From Betaproteobacteria bacterium (GTDB taxonomy: Bacteria > Pseudomonadota > Gammaproteobacteria > Burkholderiales > JACQAP01), in assembly GCA_016194905.1 (NCBI GenBank), contig JACQAP010000002.1, forward strand, positions 1 to 35,073: a DNA stretch of 35,073 bases. The letters run 5' to 3'. A program made the translations under genes and the position numbers. Below the pieces are notes generated by a model, which ran no database searches, had not been told where the DNA came from, and saw nothing but the letters and a program-made list of their open reading frames with translations. This document shows positions 6,449 to 16,306 of the stretch, piece by piece. Each line of letters opens with the position of its first letter. Position 1 is the first letter of the stretch.

Positions 6449-8353
6449 CTATGAGCGCGGCATCAAAGCTGCGCGTATCTGCTCCAGCGCGCCGGGATCT
6501 TCCAGCGTCGTAAGATCCCCCGGGTCACGTCCTTCGGCCAGCGCCTGGATGCTGCGGCGGAGCAATTTACCGGAACGCGTTTTCGGCAGCAGGTTGACGA
6601 AATGCACCCGCGCCGGTCTGGCAATGGCTCCCAATTGCGAGTCCACGGTGGCCATCACCTCTTTTTCCTGCGCGGCACGCAGTTCCGGTGTGGAGATTTT
6701 CCCCGCATCCTTGACTACGGCGAACGCGAGAGGTATCTGCCCTTTCAGCGCGTCGTTGACACCCACGACAGCGACTTCGGCAATGTTTGCGTGGGCCTGC
6801 ACCGCTTCCTCGATTTCCCGGGTGCCGAGGCGGTGGCCGGCTACATTGATCACATCGTCGGTGCGGCCGAGGATGAAGTAATAGCCGTCCCTGTCGCGAA
6901 TTCCCCAGTCGAAAGTCGAGTAGACCAGTTTCTTCGAGAACGTGGAGAAATAGGTCTTCACGAAACGTTCGTCGTCACCCCAGATGGTGGTCATGCAACC
7001 CGGCGGAAGCGGCGGCTCGATCACCACCACGGCCTTTTCGTCGGCGCCGGCCTCGCTTGCATCCGTCTCGCGAAGCAACTTCAAGTCATAGCCGTAGGCC
7101 GGGAACGAAGGGCTGCCGAATTTGATCGGCGTCTCCTCCACGCCAGGTAGCGCGGTCAGGACGGGCCAGCCGGTCTCGGTCTGCCAGTAATGATCGATCA
7201 CCGGTTTGCCGAGTCCCTCTGAGATCCACGCATGCGTCGGTTCATCCAGCGGCTCGCCGGCGAGGAACAAATGCCTCAGAGACGACAGGTCGTATTTTTT
7301 CAGAAACGCCGGATCATGCTTCTTCAGCACGCGGACCGCAGTCGGCGCGGAAAACATGACATTGACCCTGTGGTCCTGCACGATCTTCCACCACACCCCG
7401 GCATCAGGCCGTATCGGCACACCCTCGTAAAGAATCGAGGTGACACCCGCAATCAGAGGCGCATAGATGATGTACGAGTGCCCCACTGCCCAGCCAATAT
7501 CGGACGTGGTGAAGATGGTTTCGCCCGCGGCACCGCAGTAGATGTATTTCATCGATGCGGCCATTGCGACTGCATGTCCGCCGACGTCGCGCTGGACCCC
7601 CTTCGGCTTGCCGGTGGTACCCGAGGTGTAAAGAATGTACGACGGTTCGGAGGATTCGAGCCAGGTGCAGGGGACCACGGCACGCTCGTGCGCGCGGGCA
7701 AGTTCGGCCCAATCGACATCCCTTCCCGGGACTGTCTGCATGTGCGGATCGAGACCACGGTGATAGATCAGGACCTTGGCCGGCGGGTGCTTCGAAAGTC
7801 GGATGGATTCGTCCACCAGCGGCTTGTACGGAATCACCTTGCCCATGCGGCTGCCGCCATCCGCCGTGACCATCAACGCCGGGCGCGCGTCGTCGATGCG
7901 TGCCGCGAGGCTGGCTGCGGCAAAGCCGCCAAAAACCACGGAGTGCACTGCACCCAGGCGCGCACAGGCGAGAATCGCGAACACCGCTTCCGGCATATTC
8001 GGCATGTAGATGATCACCCTGTCGCCGCGCTTCAGGCCCAGAGCCTGCATCATCGCGGCGACACGGTTTACCTTGTCATGAAGCTGCCGGAAGGTGAACG
8101 AGTCGGTCTTGTCGAGCTCCGTCGATATCCAGATAAGGGCTTTCTGGTCGCCGCGCACTGCGAGATGCCGGTCGACGGCGTTATGGCAGAGGTTGGTAAG
8201 CCCGCCGACGAACCATCGGGCGAACGGGGGGCGGCTGTAGTCGAGCACGCGATCAAACGGCCGTTCCCAGTCGATCAGCATCGCCTGCTCCCGCCAGAAT
8301 CCTTCGCGGTCTTCTATCGAGCGGCGATGAAATTCGGCGTAACACTGTGCCAT
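6449..8353 (-). CDS. prpE: Propionyl-CoA synthetase (propionate--CoA ligase)
   Basis: 634 residues from the ATG at 8353, behind a GGGAGG site; the longer frame to 8401 runs into acuI and was rejected. It belongs to the ANL adenylate-forming family and is close to acetyl-CoA synthetase in size. The P-loop is YTSGTTGKPKGVQRDVGGH, and the QRD-GGH continuation points to PrpE rather than Acs. Further motifs are YWQTETGWP, VINVAGHRLGT and the C-terminal SGKLLRR with the catalytic, potentially acetylated lysine near residue 596. It activates propionate with ATP and CoA and feeds the methylcitrate cycle encoded on the other arm. It is the last gene of the long minus-strand run, 25 bases after acuI. 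A broader short-chain acyl substrate range is possible. Confidence 0.9.
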   Translation of the reverse strand: MAQCYAEFHRRSIEDREGFWREQAMLIDWERPFDRVLDYSRPPFARWFVGGLTNLCHNAVDRHLAVRGDQKALIWISTELDKTDSFTFRQLHDKVNRVAAMMQALGLKRGDRVIIYMPNMPEAVFAILACARLGAVHSVVFGGFAAASLAARIDDARPALMVTADGGSRMGKVIPYKPLVDESIRLSKHPPAKVLIYHRGLDPHMQTVPGRDVDWAELARAHERAVVPCTWLESSEPSYILYTSGTTGKPKGVQRDVGGHAVAMAASMKYIYCGAAGETIFTTSDIGWAVGHSYIIYAPLIAGVTSILYEGVPIRPDAGVWWKIVQDHRVNVMFSAPTAVRVLKKHDPAFLKKYDLSSLRHLFLAGEPLDEPTHAWISEGLGKPVIDHYWQTETGWPVLTALPGVEETPIKFGSPSFPAYGYDLKLLRETDASEAGADEKAVVVIEPPLPPGCMTTIWGDDERFVKTYFSTFSKKLVYSTFDWGIRDRDGYYFILGRTDDVINVAGHRLGTREIEEAVQAHANIAEVAVVGVNDALKGQIPLAFAVVKDAGKISTPELRAAQEKEVMATVDSQLGAIARPARVHFVNLLPKTRSGKLLRRSIQALAEGRDPGDLTTLEDPGALEQIRAALMPRS

Positions 8354-8378
8354 GGGTTTCCTCCCTTGTGCCGCCCTT

Positions 8379-9368
8379 TCAGGCGATCTTGACGGCCGCA
8401 CGGCCGCGCATTTTTGCGTTCATGACTTTTTCGAACACGCCTGGCAGATCGGCAAAGTCGACCGTGGTCACGATGCTGTTGAGCATTCGCGGTTTCAGAT
8501 CGCTCCCCAGTCGCCTCCAGACTTTCTCGCGCAACGGCATCGGCGCATTGACCGAATCCACACCCAACAGGCTGACCCCGCGCAGGATGAATGGCATCAC
8601 GGTTGTGTTGACGTTGTGGCTTGCCGCCAGGCCAATGCTCGCGAGCGTGCCACCGATCTGCATGGTACTGGCAAGCCATGAAAGGACTTCGCCGCCAAGA
8701 TTGTCGACCGCGCCGGCCCAGGTCGCCCTGTCGAGCGGTTTTATTTTGGCGAGGTCGAGACTCCCGCGCAGCATGACCCCCTTCGCGCCCAGGCCTTTGA
8801 GGTAATCGGTTGCGTTCTCCTTGCCGGTCAGGGCCACGACGTGATACCCCGCGCCGGCGAGGATGTCGACGGCGACGCTGCCAACGCCCCCGGTCGCCCC
8901 GGTCACGATGACGGGTCCGTTCCCGGGCTTCAGGCCATCGTGCTCCATGCGTTCGACAGCCAGCGCCGCCGTGAAGCCGGCGGTACCGAGCGCCATCGAT
9001 TCGAACAAGTCCAGGCCTTTCTGCAGGGGTACGACCCAGTCGGCGGGGATGCGCGCGTATTGCGCGTAGCCGCCATCGTGCGCGACCCCTATGTCGTAGC
9101 TTGTGGCAATGACTGCATCGCCTTTCTTGAATCGCGCATCGCTCGACTCCGTAACCGTACCCGAAAGATCGATGCCGCCGACGCAGGGAAAACGACGAAT
9201 GATCCTGCCCGCACCGGTCGCAGCCAGGGCATCCTTGAAGTTAACGCTCGAATACGCGACCTTGATCACGACATCGCCCGCATCCAGTTCGCCGAGTTGC
9301 ATGTCGACGTAGCGGCTTGTCACCTTGCCGTCTTCGTTGAAAATCCGGTAGGCCTTCAGTGACGTCAT
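8379..9368 (-). CDS. acuI: Acryloyl-CoA reductase / YhdH-type zinc-free alcohol dehydrogenase-like oxidoreductase
   Basis: 329 residues, medium-chain dehydrogenase/reductase family. The N-terminal GroES-like half contains YSSVNFKDALAATG and GGIDLSGTV, and the Rossmann half has the nucleotide motif VTGATGGVGSVAVDIL. The structural-zinc cysteine cluster of classical alcohol dehydrogenases is absent. The blocks match the AcuI/YhdH subgroup, whose members reduce acryloyl-CoA to propionyl-CoA with NADPH. It sits directly upstream of prpE, so its product would enter the same pool. That context supports an acrylate, 3-hydroxypropionate or detoxification role, but the older quinone oxidoreductase label cannot be excluded from sequence. 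Confidence 0.82.
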   Translation of the reverse strand: MTSLKAYRIFNEDGKVTSRYVDMQLGELDAGDVVIKVAYSSVNFKDALAATGAGRIIRRFPCVGGIDLSGTVTESSDARFKKGDAVIATSYDIGVAHDGGYAQYARIPADWVVPLQKGLDLFESMALGTAGFTAALAVERMEHDGLKPGNGPVIVTGATGGVGSVAVDILAGAGYHVVALTGKENATDYLKGLGAKGVMLRGSLDLAKIKPLDRATWAGAVDNLGGEVLSWLASTMQIGGTLASIGLAASHNVNTTVMPFILRGVSLLGVDSVNAPMPLREKVWRRLGSDLKPRMLNSIVTTVDFADLPGVFEKVMNAKMRGRAAVKIA

Positions 9369-9403
9369 TTCCGTTTATCCTCCGGGCAATCGTTTGTTGG
9401 ATA

Positions 9404-10513
9404 TTAAGCGAGATGGGCTTCGCTCAGATACTGGCGGGTCTGCATTTCCACAAGCCGGCTGGTGGCGCGTTCTGCTTCCACCTCGCTGGCGGCCACCTGC
9501 AGCAACTCCGTCAAATGCACTTCGGCAGAAAGAATCAGCTTGACGCGGCGATCATAAAATTCGTCTATCAGCCAGGTAAAGCGCCGCCGTCGATCCGCCT
9601 CGCCCGGTCCAAGGCGCCGCACTTCGGAGATCAACACGGTGTGGTAACGGCGGGCGAGTTCGATGTAGTCGGCCTGGCCGCGCGGTCCGCTGCACAACTC
9701 CCCGAAGCGGAACCACGCCACGCCCGGGCCGGTCCGTAGCGCCCGGATGGCACGGCCTTCGATTTCCAACTCGACGTCGCGCTCCCCCGGTCCGCCGGCG
9801 ATGGCCTCGAAAGTATTTGCCATGGCCATGGCGGCCCTCGCGTCGGCGGGAAAATGGAAAACCCCGCCTTTCTCCAGCACGCGCAGGCGATAGTCCACGC
9901 CGCCGTCGACGTGCAAGGTTTCGAGGTGCTCTTTGATCAGATCGATCGCGGGCAGGAACTGGGCGCGCTGCAACCCATTGCGATACAGATCGTCCGGTTT
10001 CTGATTGGAGGTCGTTACCAGCACCAGGCCCTGATCGAACAATCCCTGCAGCAGATTGCGCATCAGCATTGCATCGCCGATGTCGGTTACGTGGAATTCA
10101 TCGAGGCACAGCAGGCGAAGCTGCTGCGAGATATCGCGGGCGATATGCAGCAGCGGATTTTCTTCCCCCTGCAAATCGCGCAGTCGATGATGGATGTCCT
10201 GCATGAAACGGTGGAAATGCACCCGGCTCTTGCGCTCGATCGGAACCGAGTCGAAGAACGCATCCATCAGGAAGCTTTTCCCCCGGCCCACGCCACCCCG
10301 GAGATAAAGACCGCGGACCGGCCGCTGGCGCAGAAATACGCGCAGCAGCGAGTTTCCCGCCTGCTCTGACTCGGTCAGTTCGTCATGCAGCCGCTGGAAA
10401 TGTCCGAGCACCCGAAGCTGGGCCGAATCGAGAGAGAAACCATGCGACCGCGCTGCCTGCTGGGCGTGGTCGGCGAAGGACTGTGGATCGTTCGCCTGTG
10501 CCGGCTGGCCCAT
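9404..10513 (-). CDS. zapE: AFG1-like ATPase ZapE
   Basis: 369 residues. The Walker A motif GGVGRGKS lies at 73-80, Walker B is LLCLDEFHVTD, and the sensor region includes LVLVTTSNQKPDDLY. These are diagnostic of the AFG1/ZapE family of AAA-like P-loop ATPases. In E. coli ZapE associates with the division ring; mitochondrial AFG1/LACE1 helps remove respiratory-chain subunits. Linkage to the 2-oxoglutarate dehydrogenase and succinate dehydrogenase genes is common in proteobacteria and fits a role in respiratory complex quality control (inference). Its ATG shares one base with the lpd stop (TGATG), so translation is coupled. Confidence 0.92.
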   Translation of the reverse strand: MGQPAQANDPQSFADHAQQAARSHGFSLDSAQLRVLGHFQRLHDELTESEQAGNSLLRVFLRQRPVRGLYLRGGVGRGKSFLMDAFFDSVPIERKSRVHFHRFMQDIHHRLRDLQGEENPLLHIARDISQQLRLLCLDEFHVTDIGDAMLMRNLLQGLFDQGLVLVTTSNQKPDDLYRNGLQRAQFLPAIDLIKEHLETLHVDGGVDYRLRVLEKGGVFHFPADARAAMAMANTFEAIAGGPGERDVELEIEGRAIRALRTGPGVAWFRFGELCSGPRGQADYIELARRYHTVLISEVRRLGPGEADRRRRFTWLIDEFYDRRVKLILSAEVHLTELLQVAASEVEAERATSRLVEMQTRQYLSEAHLA

Positions 10514-11940
10514 CAGAGATTGATCGTGCGCTTATCCACGGCGAGCGCCGCTTCGTGCAAGGCTTCCGCCAGAGTCGGATGGGCGTGCACGATACGTGCG
10601 ATGTCTTCGGCCGCCGCTCCGAATTCCATCGCCACGACGGCTTCGGATATCAGTTCGGACGCATAGGGTCCAATCATGTGTACGCCGAGGATGCGGTCGG
10701 TTTTTGCGTCCGCCAGCATTTTCACGAATCCGGCGGTCTCGCCGATCGCTCGTGCGCGGCCGTTGACGATGAACGGAAACTGTCCGGCACGATACTCGAT
10801 ACCTTTCGCCTTCAACTCCTGTTCGGTCTTGCCGACCCAGGCGATTTCCGGCGACGTATAGATGACCCAGGGAACAGCATCCAGATTGATGTGCCCCGAC
10901 TGCCCCGCGATCATTTCGGCCACCGCGACGCCCTCTTCCGATGATTTATGAGCGAGCATCGGTCCGCGCACCACGTCACCGATCGCGTAGACGCCCGGCA
11001 GGCCGGTGCGGCAATGCGCGTCCACTTCAACGAAGCCGCGTCCGTCGATTTTGAGCCCGACCGCGTCCGCACCGAGGTTTGCCGAATTCGGGACACGCCC
11101 AACGGCCACGATCAGCCTGTCGAATTCCGCCTTCTGCTCGCCGACGGGGTCGGTGAAGTCCACCGTCAACGATTTCCTGGAATTCTGGACGCCATTGATC
11201 TTCACGCCGAGCCGGATGTCCAGCCCCACCACCTTGGTGAAAACCCGAAACGCTTCCTTGGCCACCTGGTCGTCGGCGGCTTGCAGGAATGCCGGCAATG
11301 CCTCGAGCACCATCACCTCGGAACCCAGCCGCTTCCACACGCTGCCCATTTCCAGGCCGATGACACCGGCGCCGATCACACCCAGGCGCTTCGGAATGTC
11401 GGGCAGCGACAATGCACCTACGTTGTCCACGATGCGATCGTCGTCCACCGGAGCAAACGGCAACTGCCGCGGGCTCGAACCGGTGGCGATGATCACGTGT
11501 TTTGCTTCGATTGTTTCGGCGTTGTCGCCGTCCCTGACTTCGATCTGATAGGCGCCCGCCCTGCCGGTAAAACGTCCACGGCCGTGCATCGACGCAACCT
11601 TGTTCTTGCGAAACAGCAGCCCGATGCCACCGGTGAAGGTATCGACGATCTTGTCCTTGCGCGCCATCATCTTCGCCACGTCGATGGCGACTTCCTTCAC
11701 GGCGATTCCATGCTCGCTGAACTTGTGCAGTGCGCGCTCGTAGTTTTCCGATGATTCGAGCAGTGCCTTGGAAGGAATGCAGCCGACGTTCAGGCAGGTT
11801 CCGCCTAGACTCGCTTTGCCCTTGGCGCTTTTCCAGTCGTCGATGCAAACCGTATTCAACCCGAGCTGCGCCGCGCGTATGGCAGCCGTGTAACCGCCGG
11901 GCCCGGCTCCGATCACTGCAACATCAAAGGTCTTAGCCAT
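10513..11940 (-). CDS. lpdA: Dihydrolipoyl dehydrogenase (E3)
   Basis: 475 residues. The FAD-binding [10 protein letters not shown] motif is at 11-20 and the redox-active disulfide is C49/C54 in [14 protein letters not shown] second dinucleotide motif ([13 protein letters not shown]) serves NAD, and the C-terminal [13 protein letters not shown] carries the catalytic His-Glu dyad contributed across the dimer. E3 reoxidises dihydrolipoyl groups on the E2 subunit. Position after odhA and odhB marks it as the E3 of the 2-oxoglutarate dehydrogenase complex. It is separated from odhB by a 189-base spacer containing a long inverted repeat, the largest gap within the minus-strand run. Confidence 0.95.
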   Translation of the reverse strand: MAKTFDVAVIGAGPGGYTAAIRAAQLGLNTVCIDDWKSAKGKASLGGTCLNVGCIPSKALLESSENYERALHKFSEHGIAVKEVAIDVAKMMARKDKIVDTFTGGIGLLFRKNKVASMHGRGRFTGRAGAYQIEVRDGDNAETIEAKHVIIATGSSPRQLPFAPVDDDRIVDNVGALSLPDIPKRLGVIGAGVIGLEMGSVWKRLGSEVMVLEALPAFLQAADDQVAKEAFRVFTKVVGLDIRLGVKINGVQNSRKSLTVDFTDPVGEQKAEFDRLIVAVGRVPNSANLGADAVGLKIDGRGFVEVDAHCRTGLPGVYAIGDVVRGPMLAHKSSEEGVAVAEMIAGQSGHINLDAVPWVIYTSPEIAWVGKTEQELKAKGIEYRAGQFPFIVNGRARAIGETAGFVKMLADAKTDRILGVHMIGPYASELISEAVVAMEFGAAAEDIARIVHAHPTLAEALHEAALAVDKRTINL

Positions 11941-11958
11941 GATTGCACATTAGCTCCG

Positions 11959-12123
11959 TGAACCGCAAAGGCGCAAAGGCGCGAAGGAAACGCAAAGGAG
12001 GAATTGATAAGAGACAGATATCGCATCGCGGCTCAATGTTCTCCGACACACGATGGTGACTTTCTGATCGATTTCGCTTTCCTTTGCGTGCTCTTCTTTG
12101 CGACTTTGCGCCTTTGCGGTGAG
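11959..12123. repeat. Long imperfect inverted repeat (CGCAAAGG-type) in the lpdA-odhB spacer
   Basis: The left arm (11959-12000) is built from ACCGCAAAGGCGCAAAGG followed by related GCGAAGG and CGCAAAGGAG units. The right arm (12075-12123) is the reverse complement of nearly the same sequence, containing CTTTGCGCCTTTGCGGT. About 74 unrelated bases separate them. The arms share at least 17 uninterrupted complementary bases and further matches beyond. Such CGCAAAGG strings are, from general experience, a common dispersed repeat type in environmental proteobacterial genomes. A transcript would fold into a long stem between odhB and lpdA, possibly affecting relative expression. Confidence 0.8.
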
Positions 12124-12129
12124 AATTTG

Positions 12130-13344
12130 TCAGAGTTCCAGCAGCAAGCGCGCCGGATCTTCGAGCGCCTCCTTGACGGCCACAAGGAAAAGCACCGCCT
12201 CGCGGCCGTCGATGATGCGGTGATCGTAGGACAGTGCGAGATAATTCATCGGGCGGATGACGATCTGTCCGTTCTCCACAACCGGACGGTCTTTGGTCGC
12301 ATGCACGCCCAGGATTGCGCTTTGGGGCGGATTGATGATGGGGGTCGACAACATGGAGCCGAACACGCCGCCGTTGGAAATCGAGAAGGTGCCGCCCGTG
12401 AGCTCCTCGATGGTGAGCTTGCCGTCCTGGGCTCGTTTGCCGAAATCGGAAATCTGTTTCTCGACATCGGCAAAGGAAAGCTGATCGCAGTTGCGCAGGA
12501 TGGGCACCACCAGTCCGCGCGGACTGCCTACTGCGATGCCCACGTCGAAATAGCCGTGATAGACGATATCGGTGCCATCCACCGAGGCGTTCACCACGGG
12601 GAACTTCTTCAGCGCGTGGACGGCCGCCTTTACAAAAAAGGACATGAAGCCGAGCTTGACACCGTGCTCCTTCTCGAACTTATCCTTGTGGCGATTGCGC
12701 AGGTCCATGACCGGCTGCATGTTGATTTCGTTGAACGTAGTCAGGATCGCAGCGGTGGATTGCGATTCCACCAGCCTCTGGGCGACGCGCTGGCGCAGGC
12801 GCGACATGGCCACGCGCTGCTCAGGTCGATCACCCAGCACGCGATCGATATTCACCGGCGATGGCAGAGGCGCCGGAGGTTTCGCCGCGGGGGCCGGCGC
12901 CTGCAACTGGTTCGTCACGTCTTCCTTGGTGACGCGGCCGCCGCGGCCGGTGCCGCTGACCTGCGAAGTGTCGAGAGTGTTGTCGGCGGCGATTTTCTTC
13001 GCCGAGGGCATGACCGCCGGCGGCTCAGCCTTCGCTGCGGGCGCATCCGCGGCCTTGGGCGGACTCGCGGCAGCAGCCGTCGCCGCTGCACCGGCCGGAG
13101 CCTTTGCATCGGTATCGATGGTCGCGATCACCTCGTTGCTGGCGACCGTACCGCCGTCGCCCTTGATGACTTTGCTCAACACGCCCGACGCCGGCGCCGG
13201 CAGTTCCAGCACGACCTTGTCGGTCTCGATATCGATCAGGTTTTCGTCGCGCTTGACGAATTCACCCTGCTTCTTGTGCCACGACAGCAATGTGGCCTCG
13301 GCGACCGATTCAGACAGTGCCGGGACCTTTACCTCGACTAACAT
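12130..13344 (-). CDS. odhB: Dihydrolipoamide succinyltransferase (2-oxoglutarate dehydrogenase E2)
   Basis: 404 residues in the usual E2 order. A lipoyl domain spans about 1-77 with the lipoylated lysine K43 in IETDKVVLE. An Ala/Pro-rich linker follows, then a peripheral subunit-binding domain ([20 protein letters not shown]). The catalytic domain to the C-terminus has the active-site motif [13 protein letters not shown] with H375 and D379. Only one lipoyl domain is present, as is normal for the succinyl-transferring enzyme (also named SucB). It transfers the succinyl group from E1 to CoA. It lies 61 bases downstream of odhA on the same strand. Start and end are unambiguous. Confidence 0.96.
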   Translation of the reverse strand: MLVEVKVPALSESVAEATLLSWHKKQGEFVKRDENLIDIETDKVVLELPAPASGVLSKVIKGDGGTVASNEVIATIDTDAKAPAGAAATAAAASPPKAADAPAAKAEPPAVMPSAKKIAADNTLDTSQVSGTGRGGRVTKEDVTNQLQAPAPAAKPPAPLPSPVNIDRVLGDRPEQRVAMSRLRQRVAQRLVESQSTAAILTTFNEINMQPVMDLRNRHKDKFEKEHGVKLGFMSFFVKAAVHALKKFPVVNASVDGTDIVYHGYFDVGIAVGSPRGLVVPILRNCDQLSFADVEKQISDFGKRAQDGKLTIEELTGGTFSISNGGVFGSMLSTPIINPPQSAILGVHATKDRPVVENGQIVIRPMNYLALSYDHRIIDGREAVLFLVAVKEALEDPARLLLEL

Positions 13345-13405
13345 GGCTCATTCCTTGTTGGTTCAGCGTATCCGCTCGAATGCATTTTTCAGACGCCGTG
13401 ATTGT

Positions 13406-16237
13406 TTAAACGCCGTGGGACAGGGCAGCGTCCACTACCGCTTTTTGCCGTTGGTTATGCAATGCCAGATATCCGCCCGCGGGCGTGGAAGATGACGGCC
13501 GCAGTGCGTAGGACAACTTCTGATGGGGCAGCATCTGGCGCTGCAGATAGTGCTGTATCCGGTGCCACGCGCCCTGGTTGCCGGGCTCCTCCTGGCACCA
13601 GACGATTTCCTTTGCATCCTTGTAGCGATCGATCTCGATCTTGAACTGGTCGTGCGGGAAGGGATAGAGCTGCTCGAGCCGCACGATTGCGATGTCGTCG
13701 ATGCCGCGCTCGCGCCGGGCCGCCACCAGATCGAAGTAAACCTTGCCGCTGCAAAATACCACTCGCTTCACCTTCTGGGTGTTCTGCAGTTCCGCATCCG
13801 GGATCACTACCTGGTATTCGCCGTTGACCAGATGTTCCAGAGAAGAGATCGATTCCTTGTGACGCAGCAGACTTTTCGGACTGATGATGATCAGCGGTTT
13901 GCGAAACGGCCTGATCATCTGCCGGCGCAGCAGGTGGAACATCTGCGCCGGTGTCGAAGGAATGCAGATCTGCATGTTGTAATCCGCGCACAGTTGCAGA
14001 TAACGTTCGATCCGCGCCGAAGAGTGCTCCGGGCCTTGGCCCTCATAGCCATGCGGCAGCATCAGCGCCAGGCCGCAGATTCTTCCCCACTTGACCTCGC
14101 CTGCGGCGATGAACTGGTCGATCACGACCTGCGCGCCGTTGCCGAAATCCCCGAATTGCGCTTCCCAAATGACCAGTTCGTTCGGCTCCGCGGTGGCGTA
14201 GCCATATTCGAAACCCAGCACCGCCTCCTCGGAGAGCACCGAATCGATTACCACGAAGTCCGGCTGGTTCTCGCTGATGTGCTGCAACGGAATATAAGTG
14301 CCGGCATCCCAGCGTTCGCGGTTCTGGTCATGCCATACCGCGTGACGATGAAAGAAGGTGCCGCGGCCGCTGTCCTGTCCCGACAGGCGCACTGCATAAC
14401 CGTCCTTGAGCAATGAAGCATAGGCCAGGTTCTCGGCCATGCCCCAGTCGAGGGGCAACGTTCCTGCCGCCATGGCGCGGCGATCGGCGACGATTTTTTC
14501 GACACGGGGATGCAATTTAAAGTGCTGCGGGACCGTCGTAAGTTTCGTGGCGAGCTGCTTTAACGTGTCCATCGGCAGACCGGTAACCGCCTTGTAGGTC
14601 CACGGAATGTTCTTGAATGGCGCCCAGTTCACCTGGAACGGCGGCTTGTAATTGGAAAGAACGGTCTTGTTGGTGTGAAAACCCGCATCCAGCGCGTCGC
14701 GGTAGGTCTTGACCATTTCGTCGGCATCCGCCGGCTTGATCACGCCCTGGGCGGCAAGTTTTTCGGCATAGAGCTTGCGCGTGCCGGGATGGTGGCCGAT
14801 CAGCTTGTACATCAGCGGCTGCGTCACCATCGGCTCGTCCTGCTCGTTATGGCCGAGCCTGCGGAAGCACACCAGATCGATAACGACGTCCTTATGGAAC
14901 TCCATGCGAAAATCCAGGGCGATCTCGGTCACCAGCGACACCGCTTCGGGATCGTCGCCGTTTACGTGGAAGATCGGCGCTTCGACCATCTTGGCGACGT
15001 CCGTGCAGTACAGGGTCGAGCGCGTATCGCGCGTATCGGATGTGGTGAAACCGATCTGGTTGTTGACGATGATGTGAACCGTGCCGCCGGTTCCGTAGCC
15101 GCGAGTCTGCGACAGATTGAGCGTTTCCATGACCACGCCCTGGCCGATGAACGCCGCGTCGCCGTGCAGCACGACGGGCAGCACTTGCGTACCATCGCGA
15201 TCCTTGCGCCGATGCTGGCGCGCCCTGACCGAACCCTCGACTACCGGATTGACGATTTCGAGGTGCGAGGGATTGAACGCCAGCGTCAGGTGCATCGGGC
15301 CACCCGGCGTCATGATGTCCGATGAGAAACCCTGGTGATACTTGACGTCGCCCATCGGCAGTTGCTCGAACTGCTTGCCCTCGAACTCCGAGAACAAGTC
15401 CTTCGGCATCTTGCCGAGCGTGTTGACCAGCACGTTCAGGCGTCCGCGGTGGGCCATGCCGATGACCGTCTCCTGGATACCCTTGGTACCTGCACGCTGC
15501 AGCGCCAGATCGAGCAGCGGAATGACGCTTTCACTGCCTTCCAGCGAAAAACGCTTCTGGCCGACGTAACGCGTATGCAGGTATTTTTCGAGGGTTTCCG
15601 CGGCCGTCAAGCGCTCGAGAATATGGCGCTTGAAATCGGCATCGTAACTGGGCTGGGAGCGGATTCCCTCGAAGCGCTGCTGAATCCAGCGCTTTACCTG
15701 GGTATCCGTAATGTACATATATTCGATGCCGATCGTCCCGCAGTAGGTTTCCTTCACCGCACGCAGGATCTCCCGCAGCGGCATTTGATCCGGACCTACA
15801 AGCGACCCGCTGTTGAATACCAGATTCATGTCGGCCTCGGTCAGGCCGTAGTACACGGGATCGAGCTCGGGAACAATCGGTTTGTCGAAGCGCCTGAGCG
15901 GGTCGACGCTGGCATGACGCACACCAAGGAAGCGGTAGGCATTGATCAGCTGCAATACCGAGACCTGCTTCTTCTCCACGGTTGCCACAGCGTCGGTGGG
16001 GACGTGCGCGTGGCCGTTGCCGTTGCCGCGCCTCTTGGCAAGGCGGATGAAAGACTCGACGACCGGTGCATGCGCAACGTCGCGCGCGCCACTCGATTGC
16101 TGCTGCATTTGATCGAAATAGCGCCGCCATTCCGGCGTCACGGCCTCGGGATTCTCGAGGTAGGTCTCGTATAAGTCTTCGATGAAGGGCGCGTTACCAC
16201 CGAAGAGGTAAGAACTGCCGAGGGATTCCTTCATCAT
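13406..16237 (-). CDS. odhA: 2-oxoglutarate dehydrogenase E1 component
   Basis: 943 residues, close to the 933 of E. coli SucA. The N-terminal segment SYLFGGNAPFIEDLYETYLENP is the E2-binding region typical of proteobacterial E1o. Core motifs include GMAHRGRLNVLVN, FNPSHLEIVNPVVEGSVRARQ, and the thiamine-diphosphate region GDAAFIGQGVVMETLNLS through VNNQIGFTT. The C-terminal part holds LPHGYEGQGPEHSSARIERYLQLC. It decarboxylates 2-oxoglutarate and passes the succinyl group to OdhB, and is also called SucA. The gene follows gltA by 69 bases in the same run. No frameshift or missing block was seen. Confidence 0.97.
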   Translation of the reverse strand: MMKESLGSSYLFGGNAPFIEDLYETYLENPEAVTPEWRRYFDQMQQQSSGARDVAHAPVVESFIRLAKRRGNGNGHAHVPTDAVATVEKKQVSVLQLINAYRFLGVRHASVDPLRRFDKPIVPELDPVYYGLTEADMNLVFNSGSLVGPDQMPLREILRAVKETYCGTIGIEYMYITDTQVKRWIQQRFEGIRSQPSYDADFKRHILERLTAAETLEKYLHTRYVGQKRFSLEGSESVIPLLDLALQRAGTKGIQETVIGMAHRGRLNVLVNTLGKMPKDLFSEFEGKQFEQLPMGDVKYHQGFSSDIMTPGGPMHLTLAFNPSHLEIVNPVVEGSVRARQHRRKDRDGTQVLPVVLHGDAAFIGQGVVMETLNLSQTRGYGTGGTVHIIVNNQIGFTTSDTRDTRSTLYCTDVAKMVEAPIFHVNGDDPEAVSLVTEIALDFRMEFHKDVVIDLVCFRRLGHNEQDEPMVTQPLMYKLIGHHPGTRKLYAEKLAAQGVIKPADADEMVKTYRDALDAGFHTNKTVLSNYKPPFQVNWAPFKNIPWTYKAVTGLPMDTLKQLATKLTTVPQHFKLHPRVEKIVADRRAMAAGTLPLDWGMAENLAYASLLKDGYAVRLSGQDSGRGTFFHRHAVWHDQNRERWDAGTYIPLQHISENQPDFVVIDSVLSEEAVLGFEYGYATAEPNELVIWEAQFGDFGNGAQVVIDQFIAAGEVKWGRICGLALMLPHGYEGQGPEHSSARIERYLQLCADYNMQICIPSTPAQMFHLLRRQMIRPFRKPLIIISPKSLLRHKESISSLEHLVNGEYQVVIPDAELQNTQKVKRVVFCSGKVYFDLVAARRERGIDDIAIVRLEQLYPFPHDQFKIEIDRYKDAKEIVWCQEEPGNQGAWHRIQHYLQRQMLPHQKLSYALRPSSSTPAGGYLALHNQRQKAVVDAALSHGV

Positions 16238-16306
16238 GGCGCTATCTCCTCATCGTTGATATGGCGGCTGGAGCGCGAAAAACAACCGGGGCCCGTTCGC
16301 CCGATC

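Noticed and set aside
7232-8392. 386-residue plus-strand ORF opposite prpE
   Set aside because: Antisense shadow of a protein with complete ANL-family motifs; composition is typical of reversed high-GC coding DNA.
12004-13341. 445-residue plus-strand ORF opposite odhB
   Set aside because: Antisense shadow of a full E2 protein; Arg/His-rich with no recognisable domain.
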